Assembly (NCBI GenBank): GCA_013397115.1
Contig: VWZW01006276.1
Span: 733,581-797,580 of the forward strand
Direction of reading: 5' to 3'
Source: Edolisoma coerulescens
Taxonomy: Eukaryota; Chordata; Aves; Passeriformes; Campephagidae
DNA length: 64,000 nucleotides
Shown: one piece after another, positions 51,301-61,460 of the stretch
How the letters are laid out: every line of letters starts with the position of its first letter
Position numbering within the stretch: position 1 is the stretch's first letter
Made by a program: the position numbers and the translations under genes
The notes under the pieces: model-generated
What the model was told of the DNA's origin: nothing
What the model saw: the letters and a program-made list of their open reading frames with translations, nothing else
Databases searched by the model: none

Positions 51301-54300
51301 ACTTTTTGGTGGTGAGGTTTTGGTTCTAATTTCAGTACCCAAAAACCTGGCTGATCCAACATCTCCAGCCTTGTCAAATACTAGTCTCCCTTGCTCTTCC
51401 CTTGGGCCTCTTGCATCTATAAAACATCTGAAATGGTAACATTCAGACCCCTTACAGTCAACAGGTGGCTGTTGGAAAAGAGGAGATCTTGATGTTTGAA
51501 AACAAAGATTTTGCTTGCAAGTTTGCTTTTTGTCTGTACGTGTCTCCAGCAGCCCTCATGGAATGGTTCCTTATACAAATTGTGTCAGTTCTTTAAGTCC
51601 ATCCCCTTTGTGTATCCAAGATCTCAGAGCTGGGAGATTCCCATATGTCTTTCTGGGATCTCCTGGATTTCCTGTGTTTCTCAGCCCTGCTGCTGAATAT
51701 TTTACAGCTCCTGAGCAGAGGGTGGGTGACCAACACTGATGTTTTATCTGGGTCACTGTTCTCTCACCTTGCAGATTCTCCTGCAGTTGGTGGCAGTTAT
51801 TTGCTGTATCTGTTTCTCTGGGTGTTTTGCTGCATTGTGGGAATTCTGTTAGATCTGCATTGTGGGAATTCTGTTAGATCTGCATTGTGGGAATTCTGTT
51901 AGATCTGCATTGTGGGAATTCTGTTAGATCTGTATTAGATGCTTCCTTGAAGTACAGCGTTTCCTTCCTCTGTGGTTTAATTCATCATCTGAAACAAGCT
52001 AAGACTGACAGGTCTGCCTTAAATCGTGCACTCTAAATTTAGCAGCCAGAGACAGAATGATCAGGAAGGGCTAAATAATTATTATGTCAAAAAGGCCTTG
52101 GGTCAAGGAAAGGAAGAAAAGCCAATTTGGAACATAGGGTCCCCTTTCAAGTCTTTTAGTTCAGAGCAGAATTTAGAGAAACTGTTTTTCAGAAGGAAAA
52201 GTTTGAAATGAGCCAGTATTTTAGGGAACTGGACAGTGGGATGTTTCACTGTCCTTTATGATCTGACCAATGCTCTCTTTGAATAACTGAAGGTTACAGT
52301 GACAAGTTGATAAATTCTGGCCTTGCAGAACATCTCCAATTACTGAGTTTCTGGGGGTATTTTAAAGTAATCTGCATATGATTTCTGTGCATTTATTTTC
52401 ATGAAATAAATACTGCTTGGGAACTCTGCCCAAAATGAGGCTATCAATGGCAAAGGAAGTGATGCCAGATTAGTTATAATATTTCTCTGTGGAGATTTCC
52501 TATGTGCTCTGAACGTAGCCTGGAGGGACAGGGATGTTGAATTCAATCAGTTATTTTCACGGTGACTTATTTGGAGCTGATGTTAAGATGGCATTCACGT
52601 AGTACAGAATATGTAGATTAAAAATTTCTTTATTTCATGGCTTTCGCCCCTTGAGAATGCTGTGGTCAGAATAATCTAGCATACAAAAAGAGTTTTAGAG
52701 GACTATTTCAGGAAGCAGGAGTATATGTTTACATTTCAACTTTCCTCCCTTTCTCCTCCACCAGTCAGCTTTTAAACAAATTGTACTATTTTCTCTGGCT
52801 TCACCAAACTTTATACTGCAGATAGGCCAGTTTAAAAAAATAACAGTTTTTTAAAAAAAAGTAATCCAGTAGTGATACTGCACTGTGGGCTCATTTGAGG
52901 CCTCTGTTTGTGTTTCTCGATTCCTTCAGTTCCCAGATGTGCAGTGACTCATCCTACTGAACAATGGGAACAGCATCTCTTACTCCTTCTCTTGGTCCCA
53001 GTTGGCAGAAGTGTTACTCAGAGGATCTGGGTTGCAGAGGGAGGAGAGATCAGCAGTGGCAGAGTGAGTCAGCCCAGCTTTGTGGTCACCCTTGTGTGGG
53101 GAGCCAGGTCTCTGTTGTACCCTGGTGCACTAAAAAAGAACCATCTGAGTTACATAAAACTCATAACTCCGAGGTCACTCTTGCCTCCCCCACAGCTGTC
53201 CCGTAAAACACGGGGTGTGGGTGCAGGAGGCACCACTGAAACATCTTGATTTATTATCAAGGGGGGTGAAAATCCATAAAAATAGCTGACTTCTTTGTAA
53301 CTTTCCAATGTGAAATGTACTAAGGGACTACTAGTAAAAAATAAAATAAATAAGAAATGTCAGTGTGTAAATGCTACCCTGGCAGACTCTGCTGAGACTG
53401 TGACAGAACGGGGCTTCCTATCTCAGTATAGTGCTGGTTGAAATTAAATAGTCTTTCATATTTTGAGAGCATTATTTATGAATATTGTTAGAATATTTTT
53501 AAAGGAAATAGTGTACTTTTAGGACAATGCAAGATGTGAGCTTTTAAATCTGAAAGGCAGAAGCTGAACAACCTTCTGTGAACGTCATTGATGTGAGGAA
53601 GTTTCTGGAGCTGCCACAGTTTTTCTTGCAATATCAGCCTGTGAAGGATCTGATCTGGATCTTTTTTGTTTGTTTTTAAGTGAACGCACCATGATGTGAT
53701 TATATTTAGGTATTTACACATAGTATAAATACACATAGAGGGTATAAATATACATATATTATAAATAACTTCGGCTTTCATTTCTGTTTTGCTGCTTGCA
53801 AGCATAGCTTAAAATAGGTTGTGATGTTAAAATAACCTTTTTTTTCCCCAATATAACTATTAAAATACTGAAATTGAAGTCATCAACCTGCGTAAAGATA
53901 TTTTTGGTATCTGATGAATCAATTACAAATATTTGCTGACACTTTTATGGGAAGTCATGGTCATGGACCTGAAATAACTGGCTAAGATCTGGAGAAGGAG
54001 AGCACTTGAAGTGCTAAGCCAGCTTTGAATGTAGCTGAATGGCCAGATAGATATTGGAGAAACACGAAATATTTGCACTGAAAAAGCCAAACCAGCTTCT
54101 TTATGGTCAGTATCTTGAAGAGAAAAAATAATTCAACATGAAAGGGGCAGCTGATACTTTATTTTGATAATTATTTGCCTTGAATGGAAAATCTACTTTA
54201 TTTAGAAACTGTGTGTTTGTTTTTATATACATACATTTACATACATATGCATTTGTTTGTATGTGTGCGTATAATACCCAAAGCATGAGACAGCTTTGCA

Positions 54301-57300
54301 TAAATAATAATTTATTAGTGGAATTCAGAAATCCATTCCAGTGCAGGTTGATATAAAACTAAATAAATTTGACTTCTAGATCTAATTAATATTGCTGTCT
54401 ATTTTCCCTGGATGACGAGGAAAAATGAATATAGAAAGGAATGTTCAGTTAGCATAATTGTTCTAATTAAAAACACTAATAGCAAACAGTTGTGAAACCT
54501 GGAGTTTCCATATTTTCCTCATTTCATACGTTACACGTTACTCATCCAGTCAGTTAATGCCCAGTGCAGTTGTGTGTGCTGCTGGCTCAGGGAACTGAAT
54601 GTGCTTCCCAGAACATCCCAATTTTCTATAAATCTGACTAAGATGTAGAACAAGGTTATTCCAGAAGCCTTTGGAGCAGGAACTGAGTCCCCACTTCCGT
54701 AACACAGGAATCATTAATCAGGGAATCATTAAAGCAGGAGGGTTTGAGTGTGTGCACTGGGTTTGGGGTTATTATTCTGGGAGGGTTTTGGTGGGTGTTT
54801 TTCCTCCCTTCGTGTTTGTGTGCTTTAATGTTTTGAGGGTTTTTCACCTTCAAACCCTCTGGAGCTTGTTGAGGATTTGTTGTTTTGGCTGGAGACAGAT
54901 ATTTTGACTTAAGTGCTGGATGCCTTTGGATTCTGTGCTAGAAGAGAATGTTCAGGTTCCTTCAGATCTGTCAGGCCGTGCATATGGTGCTCACACCTGT
55001 TCCAGCCCCCTGACTTGGCTACCCAGCTCTCCCAGTGCTTTGCCATTGCTGCTTAAAATCCCCCTGAACAAATTAACGGGGCTTAATTGCAGTGTTAGGA
55101 AGAGCTGGGTAAGAACCTAGAGAAGTCTGGTTTCCCGAAATCGCTGCAGAAATTAACGTGTATTTTTTCCATTAATCAGTTTATTTTCTTACCTCCTCAT
55201 CGGTGTGCAGAATGGCAGAGTGATGGATGTGTGGGGTGGGAAACAGGGGAGGCAGGAGCTGGAAATGAGGTGATCCTGCCTGTGTGTCCCTGCATTGCAC
55301 AGGCACACGGCTGCTCCCTGCTCCAGCGTGGGTGGGTGGGTGGATGGATGGACAGGGACTCTTAGAGCAACTGGGTAGAAAATTGGAAGAATCTCTGTCA
55401 GAGATGTCCCCTTTGCAGGATTTTTGCACATCTGAAGGCACTGTGTGGGACAGAGCACAATAGACAGAGAAGGGGGTTTTTGTAGCTTCAGTGATCTTTT
55501 CTTTCTGGGCTCTCCCATCTCCTAAACATGACTAATGCTGTACAGGAAGCCCTTTTCTCTTATTCATGCAGTCTGTGATATCTCTTCTGATCCACAGAGT
55601 GCCAAAAAATACAGGAAATTACTTTCACCTTATGAAAATTCATGATTGTAAGGAAGCTCTTAGAGCAATTGTTCTTTGGAAACTTCCNATGGTAGTCTTT
55701 TGCAAATCCATGTGTTCTCTCTCCTTTATGAAAAGACACTTCCAGTTTTGAATGTGAGGAAATAATAAGCTCCAGCTCGTTTTGTATGTGCCTTATGCTG
55801 GGAGTGTGGACTTGTCCAACACTGAGTCCTCTGGTCTCCAGTCTGATTCCTCACAATGAGCTGTTGTATTGGCATCTGTTTAGAATTGTACTGGGGGAAT
55901 CATTCTGTTCTGCTGTCTCAGGCCTATGGTGTAGAGGAGGATGTGTGATTTAAGAGTTTATGTTGCAGCTGGAGCCCAGGGTAGTGCTTGGAGAAAGTTC
56001 CATTCTGGGTTAGTGACTTGGTGAGGGCACCTACTGTCATTTGGCCGTGACTGACAGCCCTGCTCTATGATAAAGAATGGCTTTTCCTGCCTAAAATCAC
56101 TAAAAGGCAGCAGGATTTTCCACTTGGATCATTCCCATGACATGGTTACCACTGTAAGACACATCCTGAGCAATGAAGACTTATTGAATTTTGTCTGCAT
56201 GCAAGGGAAGTGTTTGCAAGAGAGTTTCACTCCAGAGTAGTCTACATCTGTATGGAAACAATTTTGTTACTTCTTTAAAAGTATGTGCAGGGCTTCTTGT
56301 CCCCATAATGCAAAGGGACCCCTGATTTGAGTGTGACACACGGGCGAGCTTGTGTGATAAAAGACCAAATCCTCCTACACAAAATTTTCGCACAAGAATG
56401 ATTTTTCCCTGTAAACATTCCTATTTTCTTCTCAATATAACTGCTAAAGGACTTTGTACAAGATGAGCAAATCTGTTACTAAAAGTCTTGAGCCCAGAAG
56501 GGAAGCTGTCTGTAGAAGAGCAAGTCCTTCAGAATGTTCTTTTTTTCATTTGTTTGTGACAAGCAGGTCTAGCTTCAATCATCATAAATTGTGGGTGACT
56601 TAAATCTTTCACTTTTCTAAAGATATGCCAGCCAGTCTAGGATCTGCTTTTGTTCACTGTTACGAATTTTAAACAAAATACATTGGTTTCTTATAAATGT
56701 GTTTCATTTTTACTCCCACTCAGTGTCAGTTAACTGCACTTATCTTACAAGAGGAAAAAAGCCTAATTCTTTAAGTCAAAGAACTGACTTTAATAACACT
56801 TCTCTTTTATTGTAAAGATTTACTGGGTAGATTGGAGCATTTGTTCAAATCATGACTCAACTTTGATTTTTCCAGACCTGGTGGTATTGCTCTGTTAGAC
56901 CTCAGTGCACGTTGGAAAGTGAGAAGGAATTGGTTCTGTTGGATTTGCTGTCTTAGAAACAAGCTTAGTTCCCATGTCTTTCCTTTTCCACAGGGCGAGT
57001 CAGTGAAATACTTCCTGGACAACCTGGATCGGATCGGTCAGCTGGTAAGAAACCTTCTTCTGAACCAGAGAGCTCCAGGAGACAAGGAGAGCCTGAGTGG
57101 GCTGTGATTAGTGGGGTTTGCTTGGGTTCTTTGGTTGGTTTTTTAAGTAATAATGCATAATTTCAGTGTTCTTTCTCTAGAAATAGTCAACTCCAGCTTT
57201 ATGAAACTGAGGCTTAGTATTTGCTTAATCTTTTTTGACAGACAACAAGTGGAAGTTGTATTTGTACACATATTTTATCCGCCCTTCTATGCAGTCTCTG

Positions 57301-58579
57301 GATCTCATTCCCTTTTCCTGATGGCCCTGATGGCTGGTGCTACTTGAGGTAGCAGAATGAAACCTTAGCAAGATGAAAACCATTCCTGCCACTTGGAGGA
57401 TTCAAAACCTGTAATGAAAACATCTATCAGGAGACTTGGGGGAGAAAGGGTTGATTTTCCTAAATAGTAACAGTGATAAGGTTCTGAAGAACAAATTTCT
57501 CTACAGTGGTAGGTTGGGCCACGGCTTGTGGTGGAATCTGGTGCTGTACTTGCTGGTCATGGAGTGTGAACCTGGAAGAAGAATTTCCACTAAAGCTTTC
57601 AAGATGGTCCTTGTAAGAGGAATGAACTGTGGGAAAACTAGATTTAAAAAAAACCCTTTCAGTGATGACTTGATCTGCTTTGTTGTACCTAAGTGGCAGT
57701 AACACTGTAGTTAAGAATTTCATAATGAAAAAACAGATTTCAGCCTTAAAGAGGCTTGAAGGATAAAAATGTGAAGGAGTGGATTAGTCCTTTATTTTTG
57801 TTCTCGTACGTCTCAGGATCTTCTGTAGCTGCTTACCAAAGTGTTGAGCTAAATGGTCAGCAGGCCAGTGTTTTAAAGTTGAGTATTCATTCTTCGTGTG
57901 ATAATTTAAAAAGGCAGCTCCTGGTGATTTTACCCATCACTTCAGTAGGCAGGCATTAGCCAGCATTTTTGAAAACTTTTTTTTGACGCTTCTCTCCTTT
58001 CTTTTGCAGAATTATTTCCCCAGCAAACAAGATATTTTGCTGGCCAGAAAAGCCACGAAGGGGATAGTAGAGCATGATTTCATCATTAAAAAAATTCCTT
58101 TCAAGATGGTGGATGTAGGGGGACAGAGATCTCAGCGTCAAAAATGGTTCCAGTGCTTTGATGGAATAACTTCAATTTTATTCATGGTCTCCTCCAGTGA
58201 ATACGACCAGGTCCTCATGGAAGACAGGCGCACAAACAGACTGGTGGAGTCCATGAACATCTTTGAGACAATAGTCAATAACAAGCTTTTCTTTAACGTT
58301 TCCATTATCCTATTCCTCAACAAGATGGACCTTCTCATCGAGAAGGTAAAGACTGTCAGCATTAAGAAGTATTTCTCGGACTTCAAGGGCGACCCTCACC
58401 GGCTGGAGGACGTGCAGCGTTACCTGGTGCAGTGCTTCGACAGGAAGCGGCGGAACCGCAGCAAGCCCCTCTTCCACCACTTCACCACGGCCATCGACAC
58501 GGAGAACATCCGCTTCGTGTTCCACGCCGTCAAGGACACCATCCTGCAGGAGAACCTCAAGGATATCATGCTGCAGTGA
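23987..58579 (+). CDS. GNA12: GNA12, G protein alpha-12 subunit, complete (four coding exons)
   Basis: Joining 23987-24307, 35961-36176, 56994-57044 and 58010-58579 gives 385 residues, against 381 in human by recall. All introns fall between codons (phase 0). Visible features are Cys11 in MSGVVRTLSRC (palmitoylation site in mammals), P-loop GAGESGKST at 68-76, switch I Arg209 and Thr212 in ARKAT, switch II DVGGQ at 231-235 with catalytic Gln235 (human Gln231), NKMD at 300-303 for guanine specificity, and FTTAIDT at 354-360. The C-terminus is KDIMLQ. The protein is a membrane-associated GTPase coupling receptors to RhoGEFs and RhoA. The MSGVVRTLSR N-terminus and exon 2 sequence exclude GNA13, and the upstream CARD11 agrees. 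Unusual: Gln at position 79 where G-alpha proteins normally have Lys. Confidence 0.97.
24308..35960 (+). other. GNA12 intron 1
   Basis: An 11.65 kb intron with donor GTGAGG and acceptor CATTCTTTAG. The first 250 bases belong to the CpG island. The remainder is AT-leaning unique sequence with no exon-like frame, no CR1 fragment and only minor duplications, such as the 20-bp-period pair at 35633-35668. Confidence 0.85.
35633..35668 (+). repeat. short tandem duplication
   Basis: The 16-mer TTCCCAGACACTTTTC occurs at 35633-35648 and again at 35653-35668, a period of 20 bases. It lies in intron 1, about 300 bases before exon 2. Confidence 0.8.
35961..36176 (+). CDS. GNA12: GNA12 coding exon 2
   Basis: The acceptor is CATTCTTTAG and the donor is GTGAGT. 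It contains 72 codons in phase 0, residues 108-179, within the alpha-helical domain. It encodes GCRVLVDARDKLGIPWQYTE and ends FSRRSEYQL. The block HGMFLMAFENKAG with WRDSGIKEAF is distinctive of G-alpha-12 and differs markedly from G-alpha-13. Confidence 0.97.
49108..49797 (-). other. unexplained antisense open reading frame (not called as a gene)
   Basis: The minus strand is open for 229 codons between stops, from a stop at 49795-49797 to the stop at 49108-49110. It is the longest open frame in the window apart from GNA12 exon 1 and its antisense shadow. The first ATG-type start lies well inside the frame; the outermost alternative start is GTG at 49738-49740. The translation includes PFTDQQLARVKEWMQGDIDQ and a Ser, Thr and Pro rich middle. 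I recognise no domain. It could be a chance frame, a remnant of a mobile element or an antisense exon; near 49121 the complement reads CAGCAGGTCAGA, a possible donor. Confidence 0.2.
51831..51930 (+). repeat. minisatellite, four perfect 25-bp units
   Basis: Four identical tandem copies of a 25-base unit starting TGCATTGTGGGAATTC and ending TGTTAGATC occupy 51831-51855, 51856-51880, 51881-51905 and 51906-51930. A fifth partial and altered copy begins at 51931. Each copy carries GAATTC and AGATCT. Identity between units suggests recent expansion. Confidence 0.98.
53690..53775. repeat. AT-rich low-complexity stretch
   Basis: Repeated TATAAATA and ACACATA motifs make an AT-rich, easily melted stretch in GNA12 intron 2. 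I see no further meaning. Confidence 0.5.
54205..54275. repeat. alternating purine-pyrimidine stretch
   Basis: Degenerate TACATA, ATACAT and GTATGTGTG steps form alternating DNA with weak inverted symmetry in GNA12 intron 2. It is a degenerate dinucleotide repeat. Confidence 0.5.
55688..55688. other. single undetermined base
   Basis: One N occurs within intron 2 of GNA12, with no effect on any coding exon. Confidence 0.99.
56994..57044 (+). CDS. GNA12: GNA12 coding exon 3 (51-base micro-exon)
   Basis: A short exon of 17 codons encoding GESVKYFLDNLDRIGQL, residues 180-196. It lies between acceptor TTTTCCACAG and donor GTAAGA and is in phase 0 at both ends. Skipping it would remove the 17 residues without a frameshift. 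Confidence 0.97.
57045..58009 (+). other. GNA12 intron 3
   Basis: A 965-base intron from GTAAGA to acceptor TCTTTTGCAG. I see no feature inside it. Confidence 0.9.
58010..58579 (+). CDS. GNA12: GNA12 terminal coding exon
   Basis: Encodes residues 197-385 and the TGA stop at 58577-58579. It holds switch I (LLARKATKGIVEHDF), switch II (DVGGQRSQRQKWFQCF), NKMD and the receptor-facing C-terminus KDIMLQ. Base composition changes abruptly at about 58370: codons before it use mixed third positions, while codons after it end almost entirely in G or C. Confidence 0.98.
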   Translation, partial: NYFPSKQDILLARKATKGIVEHDFIIKKIPFKMVDVGGQRSQRQKWFQCFDGITSILFMVSSSEYDQVLMEDRRTNRLVESMNIFETIVNNKLFFNVSIILFLNKMDLLIEKVKTVSIKKYFSDFKGDPHRLEDVQRYLVQCFDRKRRNRSKPLFHHFTTAIDTENIRFVFHAVKDTILQENLKDIMLQ

Positions 58580-59939
58580 AGGAGAGCAGCCGCTGCTCTG
58601 TTAAAATTTCGCTGGAGGGTTCGATCAAAGTTTTTATCCTTTCTTTCTGGCCCTTGCATGCGGCGTAGGACCCATGCGAATTCCTTGGCTCAGGAATGCT
58701 GTACACTAGCCAGTCCAAACAGAGGAGCTATAGGCCGGAGGAGTCATGTTGATGTTAGCTACTGAATCATTTGGACTAGAAACACTACTGAAACCTGGCC
58801 GTGGTAGGTTCTGTACCGAGTTTGGAACGCTGAATGACACAACCACCGTCTGCCTTCTTCGAGAACAGAAATCTGACAAACTATGGATGGAAGACACGTT
58901 TCAAATGAATACACTCATTTTTCAGAGACACTAGTTGTACAAACTGCCTTTTTTTTTGTAGTTTGGAGGTGCTGAATCGATCAAACTAATCTAAACATGA
59001 TGAGATTGGCAGCTGTATTGGAAAATGTTAATGGAAGTTCCATTCTTAATCCTTAGGAATATAACCAGGTCTTGTGTGCGTGTTCAGCTTTGCCAAGGGT
59101 CTAGAATCCACCTCCCAAGGTGGATGCACAGCTCTTGTCTGAAGGGTTTTGCATGAGTCTCCTGAGGCAGAAGTCTAAAACTGTGTAAGGAAACTCATGT
59201 TGGAGTAAATGGGATGGGGAGTTAAGGCCTCGCTGATACAGAGAAGGGTTTATTTTGCACTATGCGTGGAGGGTGTTACATCGTGGGAAAACTGATTTCC
59301 TTGGTGCAGCAGCCTGTGCTGGAGCACCCAGCCATGTATCTGCACAGTGGGTGCTCGAGGGAGATGTGCTCCATGGCAAGCCAGCACTGTCCTCACAGCC
59401 ACAGTGGGCAGCATTTGTAAAGGTTCAGAACCTCACGTGGCAGGGCTTCACCTGTACTCAAAAGTTTGAAAGCTGATTAAACTCTTTAAGCAAAGGTTTT
59501 GGTAGCACAGCAGCTGCTTGATTAGTTCCCAACAGCTGACCTTGTAGGAAGACTGAACACCCTGGAGATCCCAGCTTTCCAGCTGCACTGATGTATTTGG
59601 ACAGCAAGACCTTGCTGTAAAATTAGCCTTTAATCTGTGTCTTAATGGGATCTTTAGCCTGTAGGGGTGCACATGGAACTCGGAGCACAGTCAAGTTTGG
59701 AGTCGCCCCTTTTGGGCAGTGGTTTGTGTGTAAAATGGCAAGAGGCTGTGAATAATTTGGATGTGAACTCCGAATTTTCTTGTGCTCTCAATCTCTGCCA
59801 GGTGCCTTTTCTGTGTACAGACATTGAATCTTTTCTACTACAGTGGGGTACGTGGACAAACCGAAGATATTGTAGTGCTGTCCTTTAGGTAACTCACACA
59901 TAGTTTAATGTGCAATTTTTGTCATAGTTTTTATCCAAG

Positions 59940-59945
59940 AATAAA
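59940..59945 (+). terminator. candidate proximal poly(A) signal of GNA12
   Basis: AATAAA lies 1361 bases after the stop and is followed within about 15 bases by GGCTGTTTGT, a GT-rich element. Confidence 0.5.
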
Positions 59946-61432
59946 ACCTGAAGGGCTGTTTGTACCCATAAAAAGTCAGCAGATTCCCTGGAGTTCTTAT
60001 CCCCTTTGAGCCTGTAATGGCATGTCAAAACAAGCAAAGTTTTACTTCAGCTGGTAATCCCATGGGAAATGTGGTCAAAGAAAAGTCCTGTTCCGTTGTC
60101 CTTTCATGTTAATTTGGATAAAATCTGGAATCTTTCTTCCCCTCTGAAGCTTGCAGATGTTCATATCAGTATTTTTGTGTAGTTTCCTGATGCAGCAGCC
60201 TCCTGGCTTTCTTTGTGCAGGCTCCAGAGTGGAAAAGCTGTGGCTCTTTCAGTGCCTGTAACAGGCACAGAATCGAGGTAAGAAGCAACTGAGAAGTTGC
60301 AGATGGGAAAATCTAACTTAAATTTGAGCAAACTTAAACAGAAATCAGCTTCCTTGTATCAAGTCTTATTTTGCCAGGACCAACTCTGTCTTTTAAATAT
60401 TTATTAATTTTTAACCTTGAAGGGGAAGAGTGTTGCGTGACTAATATTCAGATGGGGGGAAAAAAATCTTAAGATTATTACATTTGAAAAGGAAAATGTT
60501 TCACCACGGCATGATGCAAACAAGTTTACTCATCACATAAGGTTGGTTTCTCTAAGCCTATTTGTCTGGCTGAAGACTGCGGCTGCTTTCAAAGCTTTCA
60601 GATGTTTTCTGAGTTCTTGGTAGTGGTTTTCACTTCACACAAGACACTGGGAAAGAGGAGGCAGTTGTGGGCTCACCTGACTTCTAGGTTGACTTGACTT
60701 TAGTTCTTGGTTTGCTGTGAGCTTTATTCTTTCACTGAATTTTCCAGATGGGTTAATATTATGCTTGTTTTCTCAAATTAGTTAAACATTCCCTTTCAAC
60801 TGTATTTTTTCTCAAGAATTACCTCAGTTTGGTGTCTGAATCTACTGTAGTTTTACCTGGGAGGCATAGCATGGAATTTCCTGTTTTGTTTTTCTCTTCA
60901 TACCCATCCATGGCTTTGTATCCTTAGTCACCTTATGGATTTAAAACTCTCAACAGAGCTAATGATGCAACTTCTATTTTAAGTAACTTAAAATCTGCAC
61001 CTGGAAAAGAAACAGCATGAGAGATCTCACACTGAGCTCTCAAGCTGCTTTTTTTTTTTGTATGATATGGCAGTTTTGCACACTAAGTCAGTTTTAGGGA
61101 ACCAGTTTGCTCACCTTGGGCCCATTCTTGCCTTTCTTGTTTTTATTGATGAAATGGGCCTGAGTGTGGGGCTGCAGATGAAAATCAGTGGTTTGGCTCT
61201 GTGGGCCCAGAGTTCTGTCAGGTTTGGATAATGATGGATCACACCAGGACCCCCAGGTCAGGAAACTCTCCTAGCAAAAGTCAAGCACTTCCCAAGTTTG
61301 CAAAGGAGCTGGCCTGTGAGTGAGAAGGACGTGGGGGTCTTTTTGAAGTGTCAGCTTTCTCTGCAAAATACACTCCTCTTCTTGCCACAACTGAGTGGCT
61401 TTGGGGTTTTTTTTCAAGGTAAGTTGTAGTAT

Positions 61433-61438
61433 AATAAA
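61433..61438 (+). terminator. candidate distal poly(A) signal of GNA12
   Basis: AATAAA is followed within about 12 bases by TGTTGTGGTG, a strong GT-rich element. It is the best hexamer and downstream-element pair seen after the stop. Confidence 0.5.
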
Positions 61439-61460
61439 GCCAGAAAATCATGTTGTGGTG

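Larger units (their letters stand above)
36177..56993 (+). other. GNA12 intron 2
   Basis: A 20.8 kb intron from donor GTGAGT to acceptor TTTTCCACAG. It contains a perfect 25-bp minisatellite at 51831-51930, an antisense open frame at 49108-49797, AT-rich alternating stretches near 53.7 and 54.2 kb and a single N at 55688. I find no nested gene, CR1 copy or structured RNA I can support. Confidence 0.8.
58580..61460 (+). other. GNA12: probable GNA12 3' UTR
   Basis: Non-coding sequence after the stop, with AATAAA at 59940-59945 and 61433-61438, each followed by a GT-rich stretch. The proximal site gives a 3' UTR of about 1.4 kb and the distal about 2.9 kb. The distal length is similar to the long human GNA12 3' UTR as I recall it. 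Boundaries need transcript data. Confidence 0.55.

Noticed and set aside
23987..58579. Identification as GNA13
   Set aside because: The P-loop, switch and C-terminal regions are shared by the G12/13 family. The MSGVVRTLSRC N-terminus, exon 2 block HGMFLMAFENKAG and switch II QRSQRQKW are GNA12-type, and CARD11 is the GNA12 neighbour.
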